This document shows positions 15,996-23,135 of a stretch of DNA of 24,470 nt, piece after piece (position 1 is the stretch's first letter; each line of letters begins with the position of its first letter). This stretch comes from a virus. The notes under the pieces were generated by a model. That model was not told where the DNA came from. It ran no database searches and saw only the letters and a list, made by a program, of their open reading frames with translations. Made by a program: the position numbers and the translations under genes. Where the stretch lies: positions 1 through 24,470 of IMG/VR virus record IMGVR_UViG_3300009155_000251; one strand, written 5' to 3'.

Positions 15996-16821
15996 CCACA
16001 ATAAGAAGAGAAATGTAGGTATTATCTACGAACAGCTGCTTCTTCGGGCTTCTGAGGCGTTAATTGATAACGACGTTGATACTGCTAAGAAGTGTGCAAG
16101 TATTATTAAGAAACACTATAGACCAGGAACTGAGATTTACAAAGAGTTCAGGCTTTTCCAGGCTCTTTTGAACACAACGGTTCAGACAGAGTCATTGGGT
16201 TTGAGACTAATTGCTGAGGCTCGCCGTGGATCACAAATAACATCAACTTTTCATTTGAATAATGAAAAGTCAACTCTTATAAGAGACATCAATAAAGTTA
16301 TAAATGACGATAATTTTTTTAATCGACCAATCAAAGAGTATCGACTTTATGCAACAATTCAAACTCTTTTGAATGACTGGAGAAATGACGATACATCAGA
16401 TCTTGGAAAAGTCGTCGATTATGAAAATAAATTGCTTGAATGGATGAAGTCTGAAAAAGAGGAAAAGCAGACTCTGAATGAACTTAAGTCCGAAGATATT
16501 AACAATCTTACGGTTAAGATTATGCGAGAAAAATTTGAAAAGAAGTGGGAAGGTAAGCTTAGCGAAACACAAAGATCTTTAATACGAGACTTTGTGAATG
16601 GTGACATTGACAAGAACACACTTAATAGCATTAAAAATAGAGTCGTGAGAGGTCTTGACAGACTAAAGGAATCAACTGATAGCAAAGTTTTGCTTGAAAA
16701 GGTTGATCTTGTTAAGAAAAATGTAATCAAAACGTCTTCTGAAGTCTTTGATGAGACGTCAATTTCAAAGTTTATGCAGCTGACTTCGCTGTATGAAGAG
16801 CTGGAGTCTAAAGATGAGTGA
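15988..16821 (+). CDS. helical head-module protein, possible prohead core component, 277 aa
   Basis: Of three consecutive ATG codons (15982, 15985, 15988) I chose the last, because AGGG (15977-15980) is then 7 bases away; the start overlaps the portal stop. The protein is almost all alpha-helical and highly charged: NVGIIYEQLLLRASEALI, EFRLFQALLNTTV, EYRLYATIQTLLNDWR, and long Lys/Glu helices. It lies between portal and protease, where T4 encodes the core proteins gp67 and gp68, so a prohead core role is the best guess from position and composition. There is no homology that I can prove. Its end overlaps the protease start by 8 bases. Confidence 0.65.
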   Translation: MSNHNKKRNVGIIYEQLLLRASEALIDNDVDTAKKCASIIKKHYRPGTEIYKEFRLFQALLNTTVQTESLGLRLIAEARRGSQITSTFHLNNEKSTLIRDINKVINDDNFFNRPIKEYRLYATIQTLLNDWRNDDTSDLGKVVDYENKLLEWMKSEKEEKQTLNELKSEDINNLTVKIMREKFEKKWEGKLSETQRSLIRDFVNGDIDKNTLNSIKNRVVRGLDRLKESTDSKVLLEKVDLVKKNVIKTSSEVFDETSISKFMQLTSLYEELESKDE

Positions 16822-17425
16822 TTCTAAATTAAAGCTTTTAACTGAGTGGTTGCCATTTTCATATGACAAGAAAATGATAAAGGAAGAGATGGAGCAGAAT
16901 GGTGGCCGTCTCATTATGAAAGGAATTCTTCAAAAAGCAGACACACTAAACCAAAATGGTCGTGTCTATCCTCGTGACATTCTTGAACGAGAAGTTCGTA
17001 ATTATCAGAAATTTATTCGTGAAAATAGAGCTTTAGGTGAGTGTGACCACCCAGATTCTTCAGTTGTTGAATTAAAAAAGGTTAGTCATATTATTCGTGA
17101 AGCTTACATGGATGGAAACGTTTGTTATGGAGTAGTAGAAATTCTTGACACTCCAACTGGCAAAATACTAAAAAGCCTTGTTGAGGCTGGTGTTACTCTT
17201 GGAATTTCTTCACGCGGAGTTGGATCTACTAAAAAGTTAGGCGAGCATCAAATAGTTCAGGATGACTTCCAATTGATTTGCTGGGACTTTGTTTCTGAGC
17301 CTTCAACACCCGGTGCCTTTATGATGAAGGAAGGTAGAGAAATTAGCAAATCAGAATTATCAAAGGTGTTTAATCGTAGTGATAAAATTGATAGGATATT
17401 CAATAACATCTTGGACTGGAAATGA
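16814..17425 (+). CDS. prohead maturation protease (T4 gp21-like)
   Basis: I chose ATG 16814 (203 residues), with GGAG at 16803-16806; an upstream ATG 16793 has no ribosome site. The catalytic His79 is in GECDHPD and the catalytic Ser is Ser132 or Ser133 in LGISSRGVGS, the order seen in gp21-type and related herpesvirus-like prohead proteases. Conserved surroundings include LIMKGILQKADTLNQNGRVYP near the start and ICWDFVSEPSTPGAFM near the end. Its own N-terminus has Leu9-Thr10-Glu11, an (L/I)-x-E site, consistent with self-cleavage. It is expected to act inside the prohead on scaffold, capsid protein and packaged proteins before DNA entry. The next gene overlaps by ATGA. Confidence 0.9.
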   Translation: MSDSKLKLLTEWLPFSYDKKMIKEEMEQNGGRLIMKGILQKADTLNQNGRVYPRDILEREVRNYQKFIRENRALGECDHPDSSVVELKKVSHIIREAYMDGNVCYGVVEILDTPTGKILKSLVEAGVTLGISSRGVGSTKKLGEHQIVQDDFQLICWDFVSEPSTPGAFMMKEGREISKSELSKVFNRSDKIDRIFNNILDWK

Positions 17426-17859
17426 ATAGATCAGATTTAAAAGAAATTGTAAAAGAGTGTTTGGTTGAAATTATGCTTGAGGGACTTGACAAAAAGTCTG
17501 TGGCTGTTGCACCTCCAAAAGCTGAAGATTTTGATCGCAAAAAGAAAAATGAAATTGTCGAAAGATCTCTTAAAAAGTCGCACCTTGATCATATCACACA
17601 TGGAGCGCCAGCTCAACAAAGAAAGCCTCAAGTAAATCCTGAAGTTGTTAATGCTTTCCCAGCAGGTCAACGTGATATTATGCAAAGCATTTTTGAGGAT
17701 ACTGCTCGAAACACATTGCCAAAGCAGCTATCAGCTGACAAAAATCCAAGCCGAGCGATGTCAGACACAAATGTTAGTGACATTGACCCAATGAAGATTT
17801 TTGAAGGAGCATCAAATTGGTCTGATATTGCATTTGCTCCCTCAAAACGAGAAGTTTAG
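17422..17859 (+). CDS. small head-module protein with possible capsid-targeting tag, 145 aa
   Basis: It starts at ATGA overlapping the protease stop. The first 16 residues, MNRSDLKEIVKECLVE, form a charged amphipathic helix ending in Leu14-Val15-Glu16, a possible prohead-protease site. The rest is polar and basic in the middle (FDRKKKNEIVERSLKKSHLDH) and lacks known motifs. It lies in the protease-scaffold interval, as expected for a core or internal head protein. It is not similar in sequence to the next small protein except for the N-terminal tag type. Function unknown. Confidence 0.65.
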   Translation: MNRSDLKEIVKECLVEIMLEGLDKKSVAVAPPKAEDFDRKKKNEIVERSLKKSHLDHITHGAPAQQRKPQVNPEVVNAFPAGQRDIMQSIFEDTARNTLPKQLSADKNPSRAMSDTNVSDIDPMKIFEGASNWSDIAFAPSKREV

Positions 17860-17893
17860 AATAATTAAATTTTGACATCTAAAGGAGTTTGAT

Positions 17894-18190
17894 ATGTCAA
17901 AGATTATTAACCTTACACCAGGAATTCTACGCCGAATCATCTCAGAAGAGAAGGCAAAGATACTTGCTGAAGCTAAGAAAAACAAGAAAGCAAAGACTGC
18001 TGACGCACCAGATGATTTGTCAAATGTTAATGCTCGTGAAGTAGGTCCCAGTGAAATGGCAGACACTATTGCTGACAAGGTCGATCACTACAAGCATCTT
18101 AAAAACGAGGCTATTAAGATTGCACGCCAGCTTTCAAAGATCAATGAAGCTCGTCAGGCTCTTCGTAAAGAGATCCTTGAAGAAATCTGA
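17894..18190 (+). CDS. small helical head-module protein with LRRII-type tag, 98 aa
   Basis: ATG 17894 follows AAAGGAG by 6 bases. The N-terminus ILRRIISEEKAKILAE matches the tag of the ART proteins in pattern (L-R-x-I-I-x-E-E-x-x-x-L) and ends in Leu24-Ala25-Glu26, a possible cleavage site. A Lys/Ala-rich stretch follows, then a long C-terminal helix (KVDHYKHLKNEAIKIARQL to the end). It could be a small internal or core protein, similar in role to T4 gp67 or the IP proteins; this is inference from position and tag. It is preceded by an AT-rich gap containing GAATAATTAAATT, repeated at 23109. Confidence 0.65.
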   Translation: MSKIINLTPGILRRIISEEKAKILAEAKKNKKAKTADAPDDLSNVNAREVGPSEMADTIADKVDHYKHLKNEAIKIARQLSKINEARQALRKEILEEI

Positions 18191-18207
18191 TCTGCCTTAT
18201 ACTTAGA

Positions 18208-18215
18208 CATAAATA
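18208..18215 (+). promoter_or_regulatory. possible T4-type late promoter element CATAAATA
   Basis: CATAAATA sits 11 bases before ATG 18226. T4 late promoters use TATAAATA and cyanophage S-PM2 a NATAAATA form. The same 8-mer occurs at 24393-24400 before the last gene. Against it, a start point 6-7 bases downstream would fall at or after the AGGAGA ribosome site, so this copy may not work as a promoter for 18226. Confidence 0.25.
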
Positions 18216-18225
18216 GGAGATCACT

Positions 18226-18771
18226 ATGCCTGGAAAATACCCTACAATAAATTCACCGTTAACAACCAGAACATCACTTACACCTGGTGGGTCAACGGGA
18301 ATTTCAAATTCTGACAAGCTTTCGTTAAGTACAATGTTTCCAAATTCTCCTATTTATATAAAAACGGCAAGTGTTTATCTAAGCGAGATGGCACCCTACT
18401 TACAACCATCTATTCAAGAAGGTGACGCTAATCAATTTCCAGATGGTGTAAATCTTGATTACTCAGGTGCTCCAGATTTCTCTAAAATTACACACATTGG
18501 TGGCGAGGAAGTAGATTCTCCATACTATCCAAATCTTATTGCAAATAGTGACCCTGCAGGCGGTGAAGGAACTAAGACTGGCGTTCCTTTGAGTTCGCAT
18601 GATAACTTTGGAACAGGAGCAAAAGTTGATAATGTTAATCCATCAGAAACCTCCGCAGCAATCTCTACTCTAACAATTGATGTGTCTGGAGAAATTGCTC
18701 AGCCTGGTGATAGCGGAACACATGGAATCAATCCCGGCGCAACTGGAGCCGGTATAGTTGCAGATTTGTAA
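18226..18771 (+). CDS. hypothetical head-module protein, 181 aa
   Basis: ATG 18226 follows AGGAGA. The protein is Gly/Ser/Thr/Pro-rich, acidic and low in Lys, with few predicted helices: TTRTSLTPGGSTGISNSDKL, DYSGAPDFSKITHIGGEEVD, and a Gly-rich end GTHGINPGATGAGIVADL. Unlike its neighbours it has no N-terminal basic helix and no early (L/I)-x-E site, so it is probably not trimmed in the same way. The composition suggests an extended or flexible structural protein. The stop is 2 bases before the next start. Not recognised. Confidence 0.6.
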   Translation: MPGKYPTINSPLTTRTSLTPGGSTGISNSDKLSLSTMFPNSPIYIKTASVYLSEMAPYLQPSIQEGDANQFPDGVNLDYSGAPDFSKITHIGGEEVDSPYYPNLIANSDPAGGEGTKTGVPLSSHDNFGTGAKVDNVNPSETSAAISTLTIDVSGEIAQPGDSGTHGINPGATGAGIVADL

Positions 18772-18773
18772 AA

Positions 18774-19352
18774 ATGAAAAGATCACTACGAGAAGCTAAT
18801 AATCCAAATTACGATTCTCGTAGTGATCTTGGTTATGGAACTGCGTCTGGACGTGACAACCCACGCCAGTCTCAAGGTTCATGGCCTTATATTGAAATTG
18901 TAAAAGACGATGTAGATGATGAGGATCAGCTTGAGTCTGAAAGTGATGTTGAGACTCAAGTTGCAATTGGGAATAAAGCTGGTCAAGGACATATTCGTTG
19001 GGACTCATACGCTGATCGTGCAGCTGATAACAGAAGGTTTGTTGGTGCTGATTTTAGAATGAGTGAACAAACGACTGGTCGAGGAATTTCGCCTATGCCT
19101 GATCTTTATAAGAACAAGCAAGGCGTCCTTGGAGTTGGTGCAGACGGTCCTTCAATTAGACCTGCACCTGCAAAAATTTCTTTAGCTGGATCAAAATCTG
19201 GTTGGTCTGAGCCTCTTCCTTTATCTGATGCTGGATCAATGGGTCACACATATCACATTGAAGACATCCCGACTGGTGATGAACGCACAATGAAACGTTT
19301 AAAACGTCTAATAAAGGCTATTCATTTTCAGCAGAATAATGAAAAAGAGTAA
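18774..19352 (+). CDS. head-module protein with LRE cleavage motif, 192 aa
   Basis: ATG 18774 lies 2 bases after the previous stop and has no clear Shine-Dalgarno site, so it may depend on coupling. The protein starts MKRSLREA: Leu5-Arg6-Glu7 followed by Ala is a minimal prohead-protease site like that of the capsid protein (LRE, then Ala). The rest is polar, rich in Asp, Gly and Ser (VKDDVDDEDQLESESDVE), and ends in a basic helix TMKRLKRLIKAIHF. A 16-bp perfect inverted repeat (18779-18830) covers codons 2-19. Its place directly before the scaffold gene suggests a prohead core or internal protein. Not recognised. Confidence 0.65.
   Translation: MKRSLREANNPNYDSRSDLGYGTASGRDNPRQSQGSWPYIEIVKDDVDDEDQLESESDVETQVAIGNKAGQGHIRWDSYADRAADNRRFVGADFRMSEQTTGRGISPMPDLYKNKQGVLGVGADGPSIRPAPAKISLAGSKSGWSEPLPLSDAGSMGHTYHIEDIPTGDERTMKRLKRLIKAIHFQQNNEKE
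18779..18830 (+). promoter_or_regulatory. 16-bp perfect inverted repeat at a gene start
   Basis: Left arm AAGATCACTACGAGAA (18779-18794) and right arm TTCTCGTAGTGATCTT (18815-18830) are exact reverse complements, separated by 20 bases. The repeat begins 3 bases after the ATG of the gene at 18774. In RNA it would form a long, stable hairpin within the ribosome footprint. No T-run follows, so it is not a simple terminator. Confidence 0.7.
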
Positions 19353-19390
19353 GAGAGCATATATTTATTAGAAGCGTAGGAAAACAAATA

Positions 19391-21124
19391 ATGTCAAATC
19401 TATATCAAGAAGCACTCGCAGACGCAAAGTCTCTAAGAGAGCTTGCTGAGAAGAATGCCAGAAACAAGATTATTGAATCTATTAGCCCACAGATTAGAAA
19501 GATGATTGAGAAGCAAATGCTTTCTGAGGCTGATGATGAGATTCCAGAGGTTGATAAAGCTGAGGATGTTCCTAATCTTGACCTTGACCCTTTGCCAGAT
19601 GATGCAATGGCAGGTGATATGGGCGCCGCCCCCGACATGATGCCTCCAGCAATGCCTGGAGCAAATCCTAACGCTTCAGACGCAGGTGAAGAGGTTAACC
19701 AAACAGTCACAACTAAGACTGCATCAGGAACTGAAGTAAAGATTAACGTAAAGGTTGATAAGCGCGGTGAGGCCGCAGCTACAGCTTCTGCTGATGTTGC
19801 AGATGGCGATGATGTTGACGTTGATCTTAATGAAGAGTCTCTTCGTTCATTGTCAGATTTAATTTTTGGACAAAAGGCAAAGCCTAAGCAGCGCGCATCT
19901 TTGGGTGTCATTCGTAGGCAAATGGAGTCTCTCAATAAGATTTCAAGAGGGCTTCCACTAAATGAAAGAAATAATTTTAGGGCTGCCTATGCAATTATGA
20001 TAAAAAATGTAGGTAATTTCAGAAATCATCTTATATCTAATGGTATTGGTTCTGAAACTAAGAAAAAGTTCAACAGTATTGTTAAGGAGATTAAAGTAAT
20101 GTCATCAAGCGCAAGATTCCGTCGCCTACTTGAGGAGATGGAAAGTAAGAAGGCGCTTCGTAATGAAGCAAAGTTGGTTTTTGAACCTGCTGATCTTGAA
20201 GGTCTTAATGATGAAGACTTCAAGGCAAAGTTGCAGGGAATGACCTTTGGTGTTGAGTTTGATGAAGGTGACGAGGCTGGTGGTGATACCCCAGTTGATG
20301 TTGCTGACACAGGTGCTGGCGCTCCTTCTGCCCCACCCGCTCCACCAGCTCCTGCTGCACCTCCAATGGCAGAGGATGACGATGAAGAGCTTGACGAAAT
20401 GTATGATGAAGATGAGGAAGACGAGGGTATGTCACTTGACGAGGAAGATGAAGAACTCGACGAGAATGATACCGTTTTCAACGTCAATGAATCAATGCTT
20501 CGTAAAGAACTCCGTCGTATCAAGGAGTCAAAGAAAGGAATTAAGAATGCCATGGCCGACCAGTTTGGTGGTGGCAAAGAAGACGGCGATCCTTGGCTCG
20601 ATGGTGAAGTCACCACCGAGGGTGCTGAGGAAGACGGTGAAACTCTCGATGAGGTTGAAGCCGAGCAAATCGCTGAAAAAGCTTTGAAGGTTGCAAAGAA
20701 AGCGACAAGTGTTGCTCAAAATGAGCGTGAGTCCCGTATTAAGGAGGCACGCATTAATCGTGGCCTCAAGGGAAAACTCGACGAGTCGCAGAAGATGATT
20801 GCAACACTACGTGAGCAGCTGGAGGATGTAAATCTATTCAACGCTAAGCTTCTATATGTTAATAAGCTTATGCAGAATCGTGATCTTACACCACGTCAGC
20901 AGCGCTCAATTGTGGAATCACTCGATCGTGCCCAGTCAGTTAGTGAGGCAAAGCTTCTCTATAACAGCTTGACTGAGTCCCTGAAGGTGAAGACAGGAAA
21001 CATAAACGAGGGTCGCATTATTGGATCGTCATCCAGATCAACGAGATCTGGCAGCGCACCTGCTGCCATGAATGAATCCGTTGAGGTTGACCGCTGGGCA
21101 ATCCTCGCAGGTATTAAAAAGTAA
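19391..21124 (+). CDS. prohead scaffold protein (T4 gp22-like)
   Basis: 577 residues; AGGAAAA lies upstream of ATG. Domains: an N-terminal helix with L-R-E, L-A-E and Leu44-Ser45-Glu46 sites; a Pro/Ala-rich acidic linker; a helical block (residues about 150-260); a second Ala/Pro linker; a strongly acidic stretch (about 330-365, Asp/Glu runs); and a C-terminal helical block with NLFNAKLLYVNKLMQNRDLT and SVSEAKLLYNSLTESL, the pattern I associate with gp22-type scaffolds. More than fifteen (L/I)-x-E triplets are spread along the chain, fitting a scaffold that is cut to peptides by the protease. It lies directly before the capsid gene, as in T4, but is about twice as long as T4 gp22 (269 residues). 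Confidence 0.85.
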   Translation: MSNLYQEALADAKSLRELAEKNARNKIIESISPQIRKMIEKQMLSEADDEIPEVDKAEDVPNLDLDPLPDDAMAGDMGAAPDMMPPAMPGANPNASDAGEEVNQTVTTKTASGTEVKINVKVDKRGEAAATASADVADGDDVDVDLNEESLRSLSDLIFGQKAKPKQRASLGVIRRQMESLNKISRGLPLNERNNFRAAYAIMIKNVGNFRNHLISNGIGSETKKKFNSIVKEIKVMSSSARFRRLLEEMESKKALRNEAKLVFEPADLEGLNDEDFKAKLQGMTFGVEFDEGDEAGGDTPVDVADTGAGAPSAPPAPPAPAAPPMAEDDDEELDEMYDEDEEDEGMSLDEEDEELDENDTVFNVNESMLRKELRRIKESKKGIKNAMADQFGGGKEDGDPWLDGEVTTEGAEEDGETLDEVEAEQIAEKALKVAKKATSVAQNERESRIKEARINRGLKGKLDESQKMIATLREQLEDVNLFNAKLLYVNKLMQNRDLTPRQQRSIVESLDRAQSVSEAKLLYNSLTESLKVKTGNINEGRIIGSSSRSTRSGSAPAAMNESVEVDRWAILAGIKK

Positions 21125-21158
21125 GTTCGATTAACAACTAACAATTTTTGGAGAAATA

Positions 21159-23042
21159 ATGTCTAAGACTTTTACACTAGATCAGCTCGCCGAGGGAATC
21201 CGCGGGCGTGACGTTTCGGCGGAGAATAACCGCCTTGTTGAGAAGTGGGGCCGCACAGGCCTCCTTCGTGGACTCGAAGGCACTGGTCGTGAGAACATGG
21301 CACGCCTCCTTGAGAACCAGACCTCTAACCTTCTTCGTGAGGCTAACTCTCTCTCAGCTGGTGGTGGTTCGCTCTCTTCAAGTGGTGATATCCGCGGTTT
21401 CTCAAACATTGCATTCCCAATTGTTCGCCGCGTTTTCGGTGGACTCGTGGCCAATGAGCTTGTCTCAATCCAGCCAATGAGCCTCCCATCTGGTCTCCTC
21501 TTCTACCTCGATTACACCTACGGCTCAAACGTTGGTGGAAACGCTGGTGTTGATCTCGACTCAGCAGCAACTAAGTCAGTCTATACTGCTGGCCAGTCAA
21601 TCTATAACAACCCAGTTGGTAAGGGCATCCAGTCCGGTTCGCTCGCAACTGGTGGTATGTATGACTTGGGTGGTATGGGTTATAGCCGCGTTCACGGTTA
21701 CACCGCCGTAACAATGACAGCATCAGGCGCATTTGGAGGCTCAGGCGCCTGGGCATCAACCAAGTATGCTTTTGCGACTGGCACCGACGGTCGTCTTCTT
21801 GGATTTGACCCTTCTCTTACATCTCTTATTGAGGATGGAACAGCTGGTGCTGCGACTGCACAGTTCAAGTTTGGTATTGTTGCTCTTGGCGCAATCTCAA
21901 GCTCAGCTGATCAGAGCCTTGCAAAGACCTTTGGTCTCTTCCCAACAACAACATATGCCAATGCTGCAGCCTGGGGTGAGAGCTTCCAGGGTGGAACTGG
22001 CGTTCTCAACCTTCGTCGTTTGAACCAGATTGGTAGTTGGGATAATACTGCAAAGACCTTTACCCCATCAGTTCTTTCAGGTACTCACCTCCTTGTTGTT
22101 CTTACAGGAACAATGACCACCGACGCCGCCAGCGCAATGTCACTCAGCTACCCACAGAGCGCAGCTCTTGATGTTGAGAGCTCAACTGGTTCAACTGTAA
22201 CAATCCCAGTGTTTGAGTCAAACTTTGGTGTATCACCATCGCCAGTCATTCCTGAGATTGACATCAAGATTGAGTCAATCGCTGTTACAGCAACAACCCG
22301 CAAGCTCCGCGCTCGCTGGTCACCAGAGCTCGCACAGGATCTTAACGCTTACCACAGCATTGATGCTGAGGTTGAGCTCACCCAGATCCTTTCCGAGACA
22401 ATCGCACTCGAGCTTGATCGTGAAATCCTTAACGATCTTCTCGTCAGCGCATCTGGCGCCAACTACTTCTGGAGCCGCGCTCCAGGCCGCTTTGTCAACA
22501 GAACCTCCGGCACAGAAGTTGGTCGTAACAGCATTGGCGGAAACGCTGCTCCTGGTCCTAACTTCACTGGTACAGTCCGTGAGTGGTACGAGACCCTCAC
22601 CGAGACCATCATCGACGTTGGTAACGAGATCCACCGCAAGACCCTCCGCGGTTCTGCAAACTTCATCGTTGTCGGCCCAGACGTTGCAACAATCCTCGAG
22701 GCTTCAACCTACTACCGTCCAAGCTACAGCATCGACGGATCAGGCCAGGTTGGCGCCCCATTCTCAATCGGCGCTGAGAAGGTCGGTACACTCAGCAACC
22801 GCTTCACCGTCTACAAGGATCCTTACTTCCCACGTAACAAGATCCTTGTTGGATTCAAGGGCGGAAGCTATCTTGAGACTGGATACGTCTATGCTCCATA
22901 CGTTCCACTAATCGTAACTCCAACCATCTTTGCTCCAGAGGATTTCACTCCTCGTAAGGGCGTGATGACCCGTTACGGTAAGAAGATGGTCCGTTCGGAC
23001 TTCTACGGAACCGTAACCGTCCTCGACCTCAACATCATCTGA
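21159..23042 (+). CDS. major capsid protein (T4 gp23-like)
   Basis: 627 residues; GGAG lies 5 bases before the ATG. The N-terminal propeptide ends at Leu59-Arg60-Glu61 followed by ANSLSAGG, close to the T4 gp23 cleavage after Glu65. After it come the gp23-like FPIVRRVFGGLVANELVSIQ and PMSLPSGLLFYLDYTYG. The C-terminal part (YRPSYSIDGSGQ, NRFTVYKDPYFPRNKILVGF, YAPYVPLIVTP, KGVMTRYGKKMV) is also of this type. The central Gly/Ala/Thr-rich region may be the variable inserted domain. The protein forms the HK97-fold shell after protease trimming. Base use differs from neighbours: many C-ending codons and higher G+C, most clearly in the second half, as expected for a very highly expressed gene. A strong terminator follows. 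Confidence 0.93.
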   Translation: MSKTFTLDQLAEGIRGRDVSAENNRLVEKWGRTGLLRGLEGTGRENMARLLENQTSNLLREANSLSAGGGSLSSSGDIRGFSNIAFPIVRRVFGGLVANELVSIQPMSLPSGLLFYLDYTYGSNVGGNAGVDLDSAATKSVYTAGQSIYNNPVGKGIQSGSLATGGMYDLGGMGYSRVHGYTAVTMTASGAFGGSGAWASTKYAFATGTDGRLLGFDPSLTSLIEDGTAGAATAQFKFGIVALGAISSSADQSLAKTFGLFPTTTYANAAAWGESFQGGTGVLNLRRLNQIGSWDNTAKTFTPSVLSGTHLLVVLTGTMTTDAASAMSLSYPQSAALDVESSTGSTVTIPVFESNFGVSPSPVIPEIDIKIESIAVTATTRKLRARWSPELAQDLNAYHSIDAEVELTQILSETIALELDREILNDLLVSASGANYFWSRAPGRFVNRTSGTEVGRNSIGGNAAPGPNFTGTVREWYETLTETIIDVGNEIHRKTLRGSANFIVVGPDVATILEASTYYRPSYSIDGSGQVGAPFSIGAEKVGTLSNRFTVYKDPYFPRNKILVGFKGGSYLETGYVYAPYVPLIVTPTIFAPEDFTPRKGVMTRYGKKMVRSDFYGTVTVLDLNII

Positions 23043-23043
23043 T

Positions 23044-23060
23044 TTAGTTTTAAAAACTAA
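23044..23060 (+). repeat. short AT-rich inverted repeat after capsid gene
   Basis: TTAGTTTT and AAAACTAA are exact reverse complements around a single A, directly between the capsid stop codon and the main terminator. With a one-base loop it would need to open two or three pairs to fold. It may add to 3' end stability or be chance in AT-rich DNA. Confidence 0.35.
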
Positions 23061-23062
23061 TC

Positions 23063-23095
23063 AAAAAGGGATTGCTCATGAGCAATCCCTTTTTT
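23063..23095 (+). terminator. strong Rho-independent terminator after major capsid gene
   Basis: GGGATTGCTC pairs perfectly with GAGCAATCCC around a short AT centre, flanked by AAAAA on the left and TTTTTT on the right. It lies about 20 bases after the capsid stop. This is the clearest terminator in the window, and being nearly symmetrical it could act in both directions. It separates the capsid transcript from the gene at 23136. Confidence 0.92.
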
Positions 23096-23135
23096 GTTTC
23101 TAGTTGTTGAATAATTAAATTGTATTGAGGTTACA

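Noticed and set aside
16793-16813. Longer start for the prohead protease at ATG 16793
   Set aside because: It lies deep in the preceding gene without a ribosome site, while ATG 16814 has GGAG at proper spacing and gives an N-terminus with the L-T-E motif.
20026-20616. Long antisense open frame (196 codons) with Ser runs opposite the scaffold gene
   Set aside because: It is the mirror of the Asp/Glu-rich stretch and of biased codons in the scaffold gene. It has no ribosome site and opposes every gene in the window.
21182-21454. Antisense frame over the start of the capsid gene
   Set aside because: Arg/Ser/Pro-rich shadow of a biased coding sequence with no start signal and no similarity to known proteins.
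22213-22911. 232-codon open frame in another frame inside the capsid gene
   Set aside because: It arises from the strong codon bias of the capsid gene. The Ser/Leu/Thr-rich translation has no motif and no ribosome site.
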